Assembly: GCA_016745315.1 (NCBI GenBank)
Contig: CP066886.1
Location: 310,001 to 374,000, forward strand
Direction: 5' to 3'
DNA: 64,000 nt
Origin: Arthrospira sp. PCC 9108
GTDB taxonomy: Bacteria > Cyanobacteriota > Cyanobacteriia > Cyanobacteriales > Microcoleaceae
Below, piece after piece: positions 56,065 to 64,000 of the stretch. The position numbers and the translations under genes were made by a program. Below the pieces are notes generated by a model. It was not told the origin of the DNA. It searched no databases and saw only the letters and a list, made by a program, of their open reading frames with translations. Numbering within the stretch: the first letter of the stretch is position 1; the number at the start of each line of letters is the position of its first letter.

Positions 56065-56250
56065 ATGACCCTCAAAGAACAAATTATCAAAGAACTAGAC
56101 TCCTTACCTGAGTCAACCCTGGAGGTTATTTTAGAAAATATTCGCCCAATAAAATCCCAAGAAAAAGTTGAGGAAGACCCCTTCTTCCAAGCCTATTTAG
56201 ATACATTGCCGCAATGGGAGGAGGTTTATCGTCGCCTTGCAGATGCCTAA
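56065..56250 (+). CDS. Putative antitoxin of the Doc toxin
   Basis: A 61-residue acidic protein (MTLKEQIIKELDSLPESTLEVI...) resembling DUF2281-like antitoxins. Its end overlaps the Doc start by eight bases. Assignment rests on its position. Confidence 0.65.
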   Translation: MTLKEQIIKELDSLPESTLEVILENIRPIKSQEKVEEDPFFQAYLDTLPQWEEVYRRLADA

Positions 56251-56632
56251 ATTCGTACCCCTGACTAGCGTCCTGAAAATCCATCAGGCTCAGATCGATC
56301 AGTTTAGTGGGTTCCATGGCATCCGCGATCAAGAACTGCTTGAATCTGCCCTAGCCCAACCTCAAGCAACCTTTGGTGGGCAATATCTACATCCAAACAT
56401 TCCCGCCCAAGCCGCTGCCTACTTATTCCATATCTGTATGAATCACCCTTTTCTAGATGGCAATAAACGAACCGATCTGGCTACGGCGATCGCCTTTCTG
56501 GAGGTTAATCATTATCAGCTACAACTCTCTCAAGATAAGGCTTATGACCTAATGATTCAAGTTGCTGAACACAAAATCAACAAAGATACGCTTATTGCTT
56601 ATCTAACGGAACATATTCAAGAAAAGTTTTAA
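56243..56632 (+). CDS. doc: Fic/Doc death-on-curing toxin
   Basis: A 129-residue Fic-fold protein with the Doc motif NHPFLDGNKRT (the HxFx(D/N)GNKR form), GFHGIRDQELLESALAQP at the N-terminus and a helical C-terminus. Doc proteins phosphorylate EF-Tu and arrest translation. ATG 56243 is preferred over the in-frame TTG at 56237. It overlaps a small antitoxin-like gene, so the pair forms a likely type II module. Confidence 0.9.
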   Translation: MPKFVPLTSVLKIHQAQIDQFSGFHGIRDQELLESALAQPQATFGGQYLHPNIPAQAAAYLFHICMNHPFLDGNKRTDLATAIAFLEVNHYQLQLSQDKAYDLMIQVAEHKINKDTLIAYLTEHIQEKF

Positions 56633-57105
56633 AATGCGTTAAAACCCTTTATAAATATTGGGTTGGGGAGGGCTTTATAGCGGTTCGGTGGATTGGTGAG
56701 GTACTTTTTAAAGCCCCTCTCCCGTATGGGAGAGGGGTTTGGGGTGAGGGCTTTACCTCATGAGTCTGAGAATCGCTATAATTAAATACAGTGACATTGA
56801 TTGATTGGTCAAATTCGCCTCTACAGATTGATGGTTGGTCCTTCCCAAATGCGTAAGTCCTGACAGAGCCATGATTTGAGTCTCATCGCCCCTGCCGTTT
56901 CTCTACTACTATAATCAAGGTAATCACGCTCTTGCTGATGCCATGAACCTATCCCTCACCCCAGAAATAGAACAACGGATTGCGGAGCAACTCAACCTTG
57001 GGTTCGCTGAGAATGATAGCGTTTGCTATCATAGACACAACTTGCCTCTGTTTCTCTAGGCGTTTTTCACTGCCCTAGGTTTCACCCCAAAGGAGTCCTC
57101 TGGTC
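56633..57105. other. Intergenic region with palindrome and segmental copy C
   Basis: Holds a perfect 10-bp stem CCCCTCTCCC/GGGAGAGGGG (56714-56737) of the common cyanobacterial REP-like type. Segmental copy C (56815-57086) is copy B with an internal deletion joining CTCAACC to TTGGGTTCG, which leaves a truncated ParD-like frame from 56943. No intact gene is seen. Confidence 0.7.
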
Positions 57106-57369
57106 ATGCCCCACCCCTTAAAAGTGGTCTATCACAACGGGACCTTTATCCTGAAAACAGATTGCCATTTGCCCGAAGGCGCGGAAGTGGAATTATGGGT
57201 CAATTCCTCCCGACTCATTCCGCCTAAAATCTCAAATCCGGGCGAGAAAGCCATTGCTGTTCTCCTCTGGCAAGTTGCTTGTGAGTATCTGGCAGCGAGT
57301 CGCAAACTAGAGCCGTTGGGATATGATCGGGGACCCGATTGGATAGCCGATTATATCAACTCCACTTGA
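57106..57369 (+). CDS. DUF104-like antitoxin candidate
   Basis: An 87-residue protein whose N-terminus (KVVYHNGTFILKTDCHLPEGAEVEL) resembles AF2212/DUF104 beta-strand antitoxins. The C-terminus (WIADYINST) is unlike the family. AAAGGAG precedes the ATG. It opens a three-gene module ending in a PIN gene. Confidence 0.55.
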   Translation: MPHPLKVVYHNGTFILKTDCHLPEGAEVELWVNSSRLIPPKISNPGEKAIAVLLWQVACEYLAASRKLEPLGYDRGPDWIADYINST

Positions 57370-57386
57370 TTAAGGAATTTAGCAAA

Positions 57387-57629
57387 ATGACCACCGAACA
57401 ACTATTAGAGAAATGGAAAACTTTAGACCCTGAGCAACAGCAACAAGTTCTTGCTTTTATTGAGGTCATTCATCCAACCCCAAAACCGACTCAATCTAGT
57501 TCCCGCTTAGGACAACAACTCAGAAAAATCCGCCAAGAAATTATAGAGTCGGGACCCCCATTATTAACTCCGGAAGAAATCGAACAGGAGAAAGCCGAAC
57601 GTCGTGGAGGATATCTAAACCCATCATGA
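57387..57629 (+). CDS. Small antitoxin-like protein
   Basis: An 80-residue protein from ATG 57387: MTTEQLLEKWKTLDPEQQQ followed by a Pro/Ser linker and an acidic C-terminus (LTPEEIEQEKAERRGGYL). The frame is open further upstream to 57339, but AAGGA favours 57387. Its stop overlaps the next start by four bases, the usual antitoxin-toxin arrangement. Confidence 0.6.
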   Translation: MTTEQLLEKWKTLDPEQQQQVLAFIEVIHPTPKPTQSSSRLGQQLRKIRQEIIESGPPLLTPEEIEQEKAERRGGYLNPS

Positions 57630-58039
57630 TCCGAACTTTTATCGATGCAGGAGTGCTAATTTATGCGGCTCGGGGTCAAAATGAAATCGCTGAACTTGCT
57701 TTACAAGTTTTAGAAGATGATCGGCGAGAATTTGCCTCTAATATTTTTGTAAAATTAGAGGTTTTGCCTAAAGCCATTTATAACCAGCAAAGTAGCGAAA
57801 TCAAGTTTTATGAAACCTTTTTTCAGGCGGTCACTTATTGAGCCAATGATATCAACAGGATAATTGAAAATGCTTATCAAGAATCTAGCCAGTTTGGACT
57901 CGGAGCAATGAATGCTTTACATATTGCTGCGGCAGTCTCCGTTGGAGCCACAGAATTTATAACAAATGAAAAACCTCTCAAATCTATCCATCGAACTCAA
58001 AGTATTAAAGTGATTTCTATTCATCCGTCCTCGGGATAA
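57626..58039 (+). pseudogene. PIN-domain toxin with in-frame TGA
   Basis: The 138-codon frame encodes a PIN protein (MIRTFIDAGVLIYAARG; later LGAMNALHIAAAVSVGATEF with the C-terminal conserved region) broken by TGA at 57839-57841, probably a former Trp codon. Everything after it remains in frame to a TAA at 58037. The N-terminal 71 residues alone lack the second acidic cluster, so no active toxin is expected unless read through. Confidence 0.8.
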
Positions 58040-58148
58040 TTCATCAAGAGCGATGTTGGTCAGGTCAGGGGATACGAATATCTTTATTGATGTGAACGAA
58101 CCAAGAAACCCCATCACATTAAATAGAGAAATGGGGGTTCTCTATGAC

Positions 58149-58730
58149 TTAATCCTCCCGGTGACGACGCACCAGATTCACCACCATTTCCATTTCATCC
58201 TCTGACAAGGGGATAATCTGATCTAACATAAAATCATAATCGCCCTGGAGTTCGAGTTTCCCCTGTAAATCATCATCCTCCCAAGCCTCTGGACCCCGAA
58301 TTGTGATCTGGTTTTCCTGCCCAGACTGCATGGCAGAGAAGGGAACCCGCCAAGTTTCTGGCTTGCCCATATCCTCGCCGCGAATTTTAGGCCCCCTTCC
58401 AAGAACTACCCCCTGATTTTGCTGGCGATCGCGCTCTATTTTGGCAATTTCCGTCAGGGGCAATCCTTGGGAAACTCCCGCCAGTTGCAGTTGGCGGGTT
58501 TCTGGGTTAAATCCCAGTAATTCATGGTTGCCACTCCCCCCCGCTTTTAACTCAATTTTGACACTCACTGGGAGCATGACTTGAATAATTGGCGGTGAGG
58601 GTAATGGATTGAGTTGCCCAGTAGGGGTAACTTCAGCCGTTTGGGACGGAAAGCTCATGCCACAGCCCGCTATTCCCAGGGAGGAAACCATCAAAACCAG
58701 TGACAAGATATGGCAAGTTGGATGTTTCAT
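58149..58730 (-). CDS. Hypothetical lipoprotein
   Basis: A 193-residue protein with a lipoprotein signal peptide (hydrophobic residues 8-22, lipobox GIAGC at about 19-23). The mature part has a Pro/Thr-rich linker, a beta-rich middle and an acidic C-terminus ending VRRHRED. No domain recognised. Its upstream region runs into the 166-bp tandem array. Confidence 0.72.
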   Translation of the reverse strand: MKHPTCHILSLVLMVSSLGIAGCGMSFPSQTAEVTPTGQLNPLPSPPIIQVMLPVSVKIELKAGGSGNHELLGFNPETRQLQLAGVSQGLPLTEIAKIERDRQQNQGVVLGRGPKIRGEDMGKPETWRVPFSAMQSGQENQITIRGPEAWEDDDLQGKLELQGDYDFMLDQIIPLSEDEMEMVVNLVRRHRED

Positions 58731-58849
58731 GACAGATTATATTTATATTGGTTCAGAAACCGATGGGGAGTGCATCCCACTTTTGTAGCCCTCACCCTAA
58801 ATCCCTCTCCCCCTGAGCTAAGTCGAAGGGTTGGGAGAGGGACTTTGAA

Positions 58850-60012
58850 TCCGGTTCTCCTTCTTCCTCTTGCTCCCTCTCCCTCTGGGAGAGGGCTGGG
58901 GTGAGGGCGGATGAGGACCGACTTGCCAAACGGTAAGATGTACTCCCGATGGGGTTTGTCGTCATCTTTGGGAGAAGGTTGAAATGAGTGAGTCACCGCG
59001 TTTGCCCCCGGAAACCTTGAATCTGGCTCCCCCTCTTGCTCCCTCTCCCTCTGGGAGAGGGCTGGGGTGAGGGCGGATGAGGACCGAGTTGCCAAACGGT
59101 AAGATGTACTCCCGATGGGGTTTGTCGTCATCTTTGGGAGAAGGTTGAAATGAGTGAGTCACCGCGTTTGCCCCCGGAAACCTTGAATCTGGCTCCCCCT
59201 CTTGCTCCCTCTCCCTCTGGGAGAGGGCTGGGGTGAGGGCGGATGAGGACCGAGTTGCCAAACGGTAAGATGTACTCCCGATGGGGTTTGTCGTCATCTT
59301 TGGGAGAAGGTTGAAATGAGTGAGTCACCGCGTTTGCCCCCGGAAACCTTGAATCTGGCTCCCCCTCTTGCTCCCTCTCCCTCTGGGAGAGGGCTGGGGT
59401 GAGGGCGGATGAGGACCGAGTTGCCAAACGGTAAGATGTACTCCCGATGGGGTTTGTCGTCATCTTTGGGAGAAGGTTGAAATGAGTGAGTCACCGCGTT
59501 TGCCCCCGGAAACCTTGAATCTGGCTCCCCCTCTTGCTCCCTCTCCCTCTGGGAGAGGGCTGGGGTGAGGGCGGATGAGGACCGAGTTGCCAAACGGTAA
59601 GATGTACTCCCGATGGGGTTTGTCGTCATCTTTGGGAGAAGGTTGAAATGAGTGAGTCACCGCGTTTGCCCCCGGAAACCTTGAATCTGGCTCCCCCTCT
59701 TGCTCCCTCTCCCTCTGGGAGAGGGCTGGGGTGAGGGCGGATGAGGACCGAGTTGCCAAACGGTAAGATGTACTCCCGATGGGGTTTGTCGTCATCTTTG
59801 GGAGAAGGTTGAAATGAGTGAGTCACCGCGTTTGCCCCCGGAAACCTTGAATCTGGCTCCCCCTCTTGCTCCCTCTCCCTCTGGGAGAGGGCTGGGGTGA
59901 GGGCGGATGAGGACCGAGTTGCCAAACGGTAAGATGTACTCCCGATGGGGTTTGTCGTCATCTTTGGGAGAAGGTTGAAATGAGTGAGTCACCGCGTTTG
60001 CCCCCGGAAACC
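58850..60012 (+). repeat. 166-bp tandem array, each unit a minigene
   Basis: Six complete units plus a degenerate first part. Start codons lie at 58984, 59150, 59316, 59482, 59648 and 59814, exactly 166 bp apart, and the seventh at 59980 is the real downstream gene. Each unit has GGGAGAAGG before ATG, the same first 11 codons (MSESPRLPPET), then a divergent tail ending after 28 codons in GRGLG and TGA. The tail contains a CCCTCTCCC-type palindrome. Units are nearly identical. Not CRISPR: no spacers. Confidence 0.95.
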
Positions 60013-60915
60013 TTTGCACTGGGAAGAATTGCCAGTTTACTGGTGATGTTGGGGGCGGTGCTATACTTCACGGGTTGGACTTATCGCTGGATCTATTTCG
60101 GATTTTTCCAACTGGAAGTGACGACGCTGCCTTTGCCCCTAGAGTCGTTTTATATTGCTGCCTTTCAAGTGTTTTTCGGCAGTTTCCGCGCAATTCTCCA
60201 TACTATTATAACCATCGCCTTGATTGTGGTGGGGGTTTATTGCAGTCTGTGGTTACTGGAAGGGCAACCCTCCCAAGGGTTCCAAGCTGGAATGCAGAAA
60301 ATCTATCAGCGGACACTGGATTGTCTGAATACTCGTTTAACCCGTGGTCAACCGCCTCAACGCCTCTGGAAACGCGGGCTGTTTCGGTTGTATCGGGGAC
60401 TGCTGCAACTGGTGAAGTCGTTTCTGGAGTTCCACCTGTTGGAGTATCAATCTCTGCGCTTTTTGCGATCGCTCCTGGATGAAACATTGATTATCTGTTG
60501 GCTGCTGGCGGGCTGTTTCTGGCTGGCACAATGGCAGGGAGAAGCCGATGCGTGGCGGGATGCCGTGAATGAAACCTCCTCTCTCCCGGTGGTGACGGTG
60601 GTGGTGCGAGAGGATAGTTTTCCCTTGGGGGTGAACCCCGATGATATCCGCAATCCCCAAGGTATCCGCATTATTGGTGACGCAAGCAGCTATCAGCAAC
60701 TGCTGAGTGCGGCGATTAATAACCCCAGCCAGAATCGCGTCTGGCGGCTGCTGATTGATGTAGATGGAGACTATTATATATTCCCAGCCCTACCTGAACC
60801 CGATCAAACCCGCCGCCCGCCGTTGGTGGTGATGCCGCGTAGTCATCAAGGCGATCGCCTAATTCAGTTGCGCCCCACCCTCGACACCGATATTCCCAGT
60901 AGGGATAACAAGTGA
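59980..60915 (+). CDS. Integral membrane protein of unknown function
   Basis: A 311-residue protein. N-terminal hydrophobic segments lie at about 13-32, 50-68 and 73-94, with one more at 165-185, and a C-terminal soluble domain of about 120 residues follows (VVTVVVREDSFPLGVN... RLIQLRPTL). No family recognised. The first 12 codons and the ribosome site are identical to the repeat units upstream, so expression is probably affected by the array. Confidence 0.7.
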   Translation: MSESPRLPPETFALGRIASLLVMLGAVLYFTGWTYRWIYFGFFQLEVTTLPLPLESFYIAAFQVFFGSFRAILHTIITIALIVVGVYCSLWLLEGQPSQGFQAGMQKIYQRTLDCLNTRLTRGQPPQRLWKRGLFRLYRGLLQLVKSFLEFHLLEYQSLRFLRSLLDETLIICWLLAGCFWLAQWQGEADAWRDAVNETSSLPVVTVVVREDSFPLGVNPDDIRNPQGIRIIGDASSYQQLLSAAINNPSQNRVWRLLIDVDGDYYIFPALPEPDQTRRPPLVVMPRSHQGDRLIQLRPTLDTDIPSRDNK

Positions 60916-61024
60916 TAATCGCTCATCGATACCTAGGTAATAGGAAAGCCGGAAGGGTCGGTGATGGGATGACTATCGGGTTATGATTGAAATAGCCCGA
61001 AAAGCGTGACAACCTGCCCTTAAG

Positions 61025-61735
61025 ATGAATCAAACCCTGTGGATCGCCCGACACGGCGATCGCCAAGACCATGCCGATTCCAATTGGTATCGTAGCAGTA
61101 GCAATCCCTTTGACCCGCCCTTGTCAGCCAAAGGCGAGAAGCAAGCGATCGCCCTAGCCCAACGTCTAGGGGAAGAAAAGATTAACTACATTTTCGCATC
61201 CCCATTTCTGCGAACCGTTGCTACCGCCCACGCCGTCGCCGAAGTTCTCGATTTACCAGTGCAACTAGAACCGGGACTGGGAGAGTTTTTAAGTGGTTAC
61301 ACCTTCCCCTATTTGCCGAAAACGCGATCGCCATCAGAACTCAAAGCAGATTTTCCCCGCATTAATCTTAACTATCAATCCCCCCAAAGTTTGCAGTATC
61401 CCGAAACCTGGTCTATGGCTCAACAACGCATGACCAGCACTATCCAACGCTTAACCACACAATACCCCGAAAATCTCCTTTTGGTAGGTCATGCAGCCTC
61501 AGTGAAAGGACTCACCCAAGCATTAATTACGCGAAAGCCGAAACTCAAAACCTCTCTTTGCTCTCTAGTCAAGTTAGTAGCTGATGATCATGGTTGGAAC
61601 CTGGAACTAGCCGGAGATACTAGCCATCTGGAACTAGCCGGGGTGGCTTCCCAGTCTCATCTACTCAGAGCCGCTCTGAGATATTACCGCTATTATCGAT
61701 ATGCTTACCGATATCAGCCCGAATTACCTCGATGA
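61025..61735 (+). CDS. Histidine phosphatase family protein
   Basis: A 236-residue phosphoglycerate-mutase-like phosphatase. The catalytic RHG is in WIARHGDRQ (His10), the second Arg in FASPFLRTVATA, the Glu is in LGEFLSG and the second His in LLVGHAASVKG. Substrate unknown. The C-terminus carries a small internal duplication (LELAG repeated). It precedes ahcY by 123 bp. Confidence 0.88.
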   Translation: MNQTLWIARHGDRQDHADSNWYRSSSNPFDPPLSAKGEKQAIALAQRLGEEKINYIFASPFLRTVATAHAVAEVLDLPVQLEPGLGEFLSGYTFPYLPKTRSPSELKADFPRINLNYQSPQSLQYPETWSMAQQRMTSTIQRLTTQYPENLLLVGHAASVKGLTQALITRKPKLKTSLCSLVKLVADDHGWNLELAGDTSHLELAGVASQSHLLRAALRYYRYYRYAYRYQPELPR

Positions 61736-61858
61736 TATATAATATGTTGCGGTTAATGGTGCTAGAATCGGAAAGGCCAATCGTCCATAAGTTGGGTGCC
61801 CCTAATAATTTGCCAAACATTTGGCAGTGAAAACGCGATTTATAAAGGAAATAACTGC

Positions 61859-63139
61859 ATGAGTTCAACAACCGTCCAAGCCAAATATGAAATTAAAGAC
61901 CCAACACTCGCCTCAAAAGGCAAACAACGGATTGAATGGGCGGGGCGTGAAATGCCAGTTTTGCGCCAAATTGAAGAACGTTTTGCCCAAGAAAAGCCCT
62001 TTGAAGGTATTCGTTTAGTCGCTTGCTGTCACGTCACCACAGAAACAGCACATTTGGCGATCGCTCTCAAAGCTGGGGGCGCGGATGCTATACTTATTGC
62101 TAGTAACCCCCTGTCTACCCAAGACGATGTAGCCGCTAGTTTGGTGGTTGATTATGGCATCCCCGTTTTCGCTATGAAAGGGGAAGATACAGCCACCTAT
62201 CTGCGCCACGTCGAGATTGCCCTAGATCACCGCCCCAATATTATTATTGATGACGGTAGTGATGTCACTGCTACCCTCGTTAAAAACCGTCAGCATCAAA
62301 TACCTGAAATTATCGGCACCACCGAAGAAACCACTACCGGAATTGTGCGTCTGCGCGCCATGTTTAATGATGGGAAACTGACTTTCCCCGCTATGAACGT
62401 TAACGACGCGGATACTAAGCACTTTTTTGATAACCGCTACGGAACTGGTCAATCTACCCTTGATGGTATTATCCGCGCTACTAATGTTCTGCTCGCTGGT
62501 AAAAATGTCGTCGTTGTCGGTTACGGTTGGTGTGGTAAAGGCTCCGCCTTGCGCGCTCGTGGATTGGGTGCTAATGTGATTGTTACCGAAGTTGATCCAG
62601 TCCGGGCTATTGAAGCCGTCATGGACGGTTTCCGGGTCATGCCTATGGAACAAGCCGCTGCCGTGGGAGATTTGTTTATTACTGTAACTGGTAATAAGCA
62701 CGTTATTCGTGGGGAACATTTCGATGTGATGAAAGATGGGGCTATGGTTTGTAACTCTGGTCACTTCGATATTGAAATTGACCTGAAAGCCCTGGCGGAA
62801 CGTTCTACAGAAATCAAGGAAGTTCGTAACTTTACCCAACAATATAAGCTCAAAACTGGTAAATCTGTTGTCGTTTTGGGTGAAGGACGTTTGATCAATT
62901 TGGCTGCTGCTGAAGGTCATCCTAGTGCCGTTATGGATATGAGTTTTGCTAACCAGGCGATGGCTTGTGAATACCTGGTGAAAAATAAAGGCAAACTTGA
63001 ACCCGGTCTGCACTCTATCCCCCAAGATGTCGATCAGGAAATTGCTCGCCTGAAGTTGAAGGCGATGGGTATTGCTATTGATACCTTGACCCCAGAACAG
63101 ATTGAATATAGCAATTCCTGGACTATGGGAACTGATTAA
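61859..63139 (+). CDS. ahcY: Adenosylhomocysteinase
   Basis: NAD-dependent enzyme that hydrolyses S-adenosylhomocysteine to adenosine and homocysteine, sustaining methylation. From ATG 61859 (AAAGG upstream) the product has 426 residues. It has CCHVTTETAHLA, IIDDGSDVTA, the NAD Rossmann loop VVGYGWCGKGSA, GHFDIEI and the C-terminal HPSAVMDMSFANQA. The open frame to 61796 adds a poorly supported extension. The upstream gap holds the palindrome TGCCAAA-CA-TTTGGCA (61811-61826), whose role is unknown. Confidence 0.96.
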   Translation: MSSTTVQAKYEIKDPTLASKGKQRIEWAGREMPVLRQIEERFAQEKPFEGIRLVACCHVTTETAHLAIALKAGGADAILIASNPLSTQDDVAASLVVDYGIPVFAMKGEDTATYLRHVEIALDHRPNIIIDDGSDVTATLVKNRQHQIPEIIGTTEETTTGIVRLRAMFNDGKLTFPAMNVNDADTKHFFDNRYGTGQSTLDGIIRATNVLLAGKNVVVVGYGWCGKGSALRARGLGANVIVTEVDPVRAIEAVMDGFRVMPMEQAAAVGDLFITVTGNKHVIRGEHFDVMKDGAMVCNSGHFDIEIDLKALAERSTEIKEVRNFTQQYKLKTGKSVVVLGEGRLINLAAAEGHPSAVMDMSFANQAMACEYLVKNKGKLEPGLHSIPQDVDQEIARLKLKAMGIAIDTLTPEQIEYSNSWTMGTD

Positions 63140-63256
63140 TCTGTCAAGTTTTTCTGGGGATTTAATTTAGGTATTTGTGATGGCAACCGGAAACGGTTGC
63201 CTAACTATATTCTGGTTGATTGATTCTACTTAGTTTTTTTATCTTTGCTGTGGCTT

Positions 63257-63880
63257 GTGGCAAAACTTTCTGTTGAACTTCAGCGCTATTTTTGGGAAGA
63301 GTCGCGTTCATCTCAGGTAACGCTGGGTGATATTATTACTCTGGCAGGAGAGCGGATTTTTGGGTTTTTGTTTGTGGTGCTGGCGCTGCCTTCCGCCCTC
63401 CCGATTCCGGCTCCTGGCTATTCGATTCCCTTTGGGATTTTATTATTTTTGTTAGCTATTCAATTGGTGGCGGGTTCACAAACGCCTTGGTTTCCAAATT
63501 CATGGCTCAACCGTCCTATGTCTTTGGAAAAGGTACAGGGAATTTTAAAAGTGGGGATTCCTTGGTTACAGAAAATTGAGGTGGTTTGTCGTCCCCGCTT
63601 AAGTTTTATTTGTACTCATCCCGTGGGACGGGTTGTGATTGGTTGTGCGATCGCCATTATGGCAGTCTCCATGATGCTCCCCATTCCCTTAACTAATACA
63701 CTACCAGCGATCGGGATTTTTATTACCGGATTTGGGCTGTTAGATGATGATGGGGCCATTACCTTGGGGGGATTAGTAGTTTGTTTGATGGGAGCAGTCC
63801 TTTCCGGTTTAATTCTACTGTTTGGCTATGAAGCAGTGAAAGCCGGGATTAATTACCTACGGTTGTCTATCAGTCGCTAA
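63257..63880 (+). CDS. ExoD-like exopolysaccharide synthesis membrane protein
   Basis: A 207-residue membrane protein of the ExoD family with about four hydrophobic segments. GERIFGFLFVVLALPSALPIPAPG is the family signature, and PIPLTNTLPAIGIFITGFGLL is the second conserved block. ExoD affects exopolysaccharide production in rhizobia; the biochemical role is not known. The GTG at 63257 (MAKLSVEL) is preferred over the in-frame TTG at 63245. Confidence 0.85.
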   Translation: MAKLSVELQRYFWEESRSSQVTLGDIITLAGERIFGFLFVVLALPSALPIPAPGYSIPFGILLFLLAIQLVAGSQTPWFPNSWLNRPMSLEKVQGILKVGIPWLQKIEVVCRPRLSFICTHPVGRVVIGCAIAIMAVSMMLPIPLTNTLPAIGIFITGFGLLDDDGAITLGGLVVCLMGAVLSGLILLFGYEAVKAGINYLRLSISR

Positions 63881-64000
63881 AATCCCCTCCACTGGTCCGA
63901 AAAGTGATCACCATCACTACAACTGAGTTGATTGCGTCATCAGTTGATTTGCGTAGTCTCACCTAGAAACCCTATGAACATCACGAGAATCACTCCGAGA

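Noticed and set aside
58727..60019. Series of minus-strand 111-residue frames in the tandem array
   Set aside because: They repeat exactly with the 166-bp unit and overlap one another. The plus strand carries the start region of the real gene, and the minus frames have no independent support.
61736..61858. SAH riboswitch upstream of ahcY
   Set aside because: The short gap has a 7-bp palindrome but lacks the conserved SAH riboswitch core that I would expect; not supported.
62222..63025. 267-codon open frame antisense to ahcY
   Set aside because: Mirror frame of a highly conserved gene; its residue pattern follows the ahcY codons and shows no domain or ribosome site.

Overview
The window is chromosomal DNA of a cyanobacterium. 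The octamer GCGATCGC (HIP1) recurs in most genes. The circadian output kinase SasA, a cyanobacterial-type glycogen synthase and the block trnW-secE-nusG-rplK-rplA-rplJ-rplL next to rplS are all present. The many dispersed repeats, toxin-antitoxin debris and lone TnpB elements suggest a filamentous Oscillatoriales-type genome such as Arthrospira/Limnospira; that assignment is inference.

Layout. 1-13 kb: glgA, a sulfotransferase, a cyclic-nucleotide-domain histidine kinase, an SDR protein, an NfeD/SPFH pair, a zinc-ribbon PP2C phosphatase followed by a 55-bp tandem array, an AbrB-type membrane protein, a peroxiredoxin and a B12/radical-SAM protein. 13-17 kb: deoC and a frameshifted recO, whose 3' end is duplicated on both sides of a HindVP-like restriction-modification pair. 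17-26 kb: anti-sigma-type ATPase, mtnA, a frameshifted gcvP, a TagA-type glycosyltransferase fused to MshEN-like repeats and a serine hydrolase. 26-32 kb: the ribosomal and secretion cluster on the minus strand, then glyQ. 33-43 kb: DUF2079 membrane protein, sasA, TnpB element 1, mutT, a group 2 sigma factor, the proteasome-like Anbu, two oligopeptide-type ABC permeases and alkB.

43-58 kb is an accessory island. It opens with a three-gene operon: a dynamin-like GTPase, a second P-loop GTPase and a membrane coiled-coil protein. Then come Uma2, DUF433, VapC/Phd, a decayed vapC, and a TPR-CHAT gene split by TnpB element 2. The island continues with segmental duplications carrying a dead ParD-like antitoxin, each copy followed by a different toxin-antitoxin module (UPF0175-like/DUF3368, Doc, PIN). 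58-61 kb holds a lipoprotein gene and a 166-bp tandem array. Each repeat unit carries a ribosome-binding site and the first 11 codons of the downstream membrane-protein gene. The window ends with a histidine phosphatase, ahcY and an ExoD-like gene.

Two families of non-coding elements are dispersed through the window. Family A has three copies (24767, 37736, 41840), each lying directly 3' of a gene and in the same orientation. Family B has two copies (5431, 32727) with promoter-like boxes. The most promising candidates for an undescribed system are the GTPase operon at 43982-48333 and the repeated minigene array at 58850-60012.
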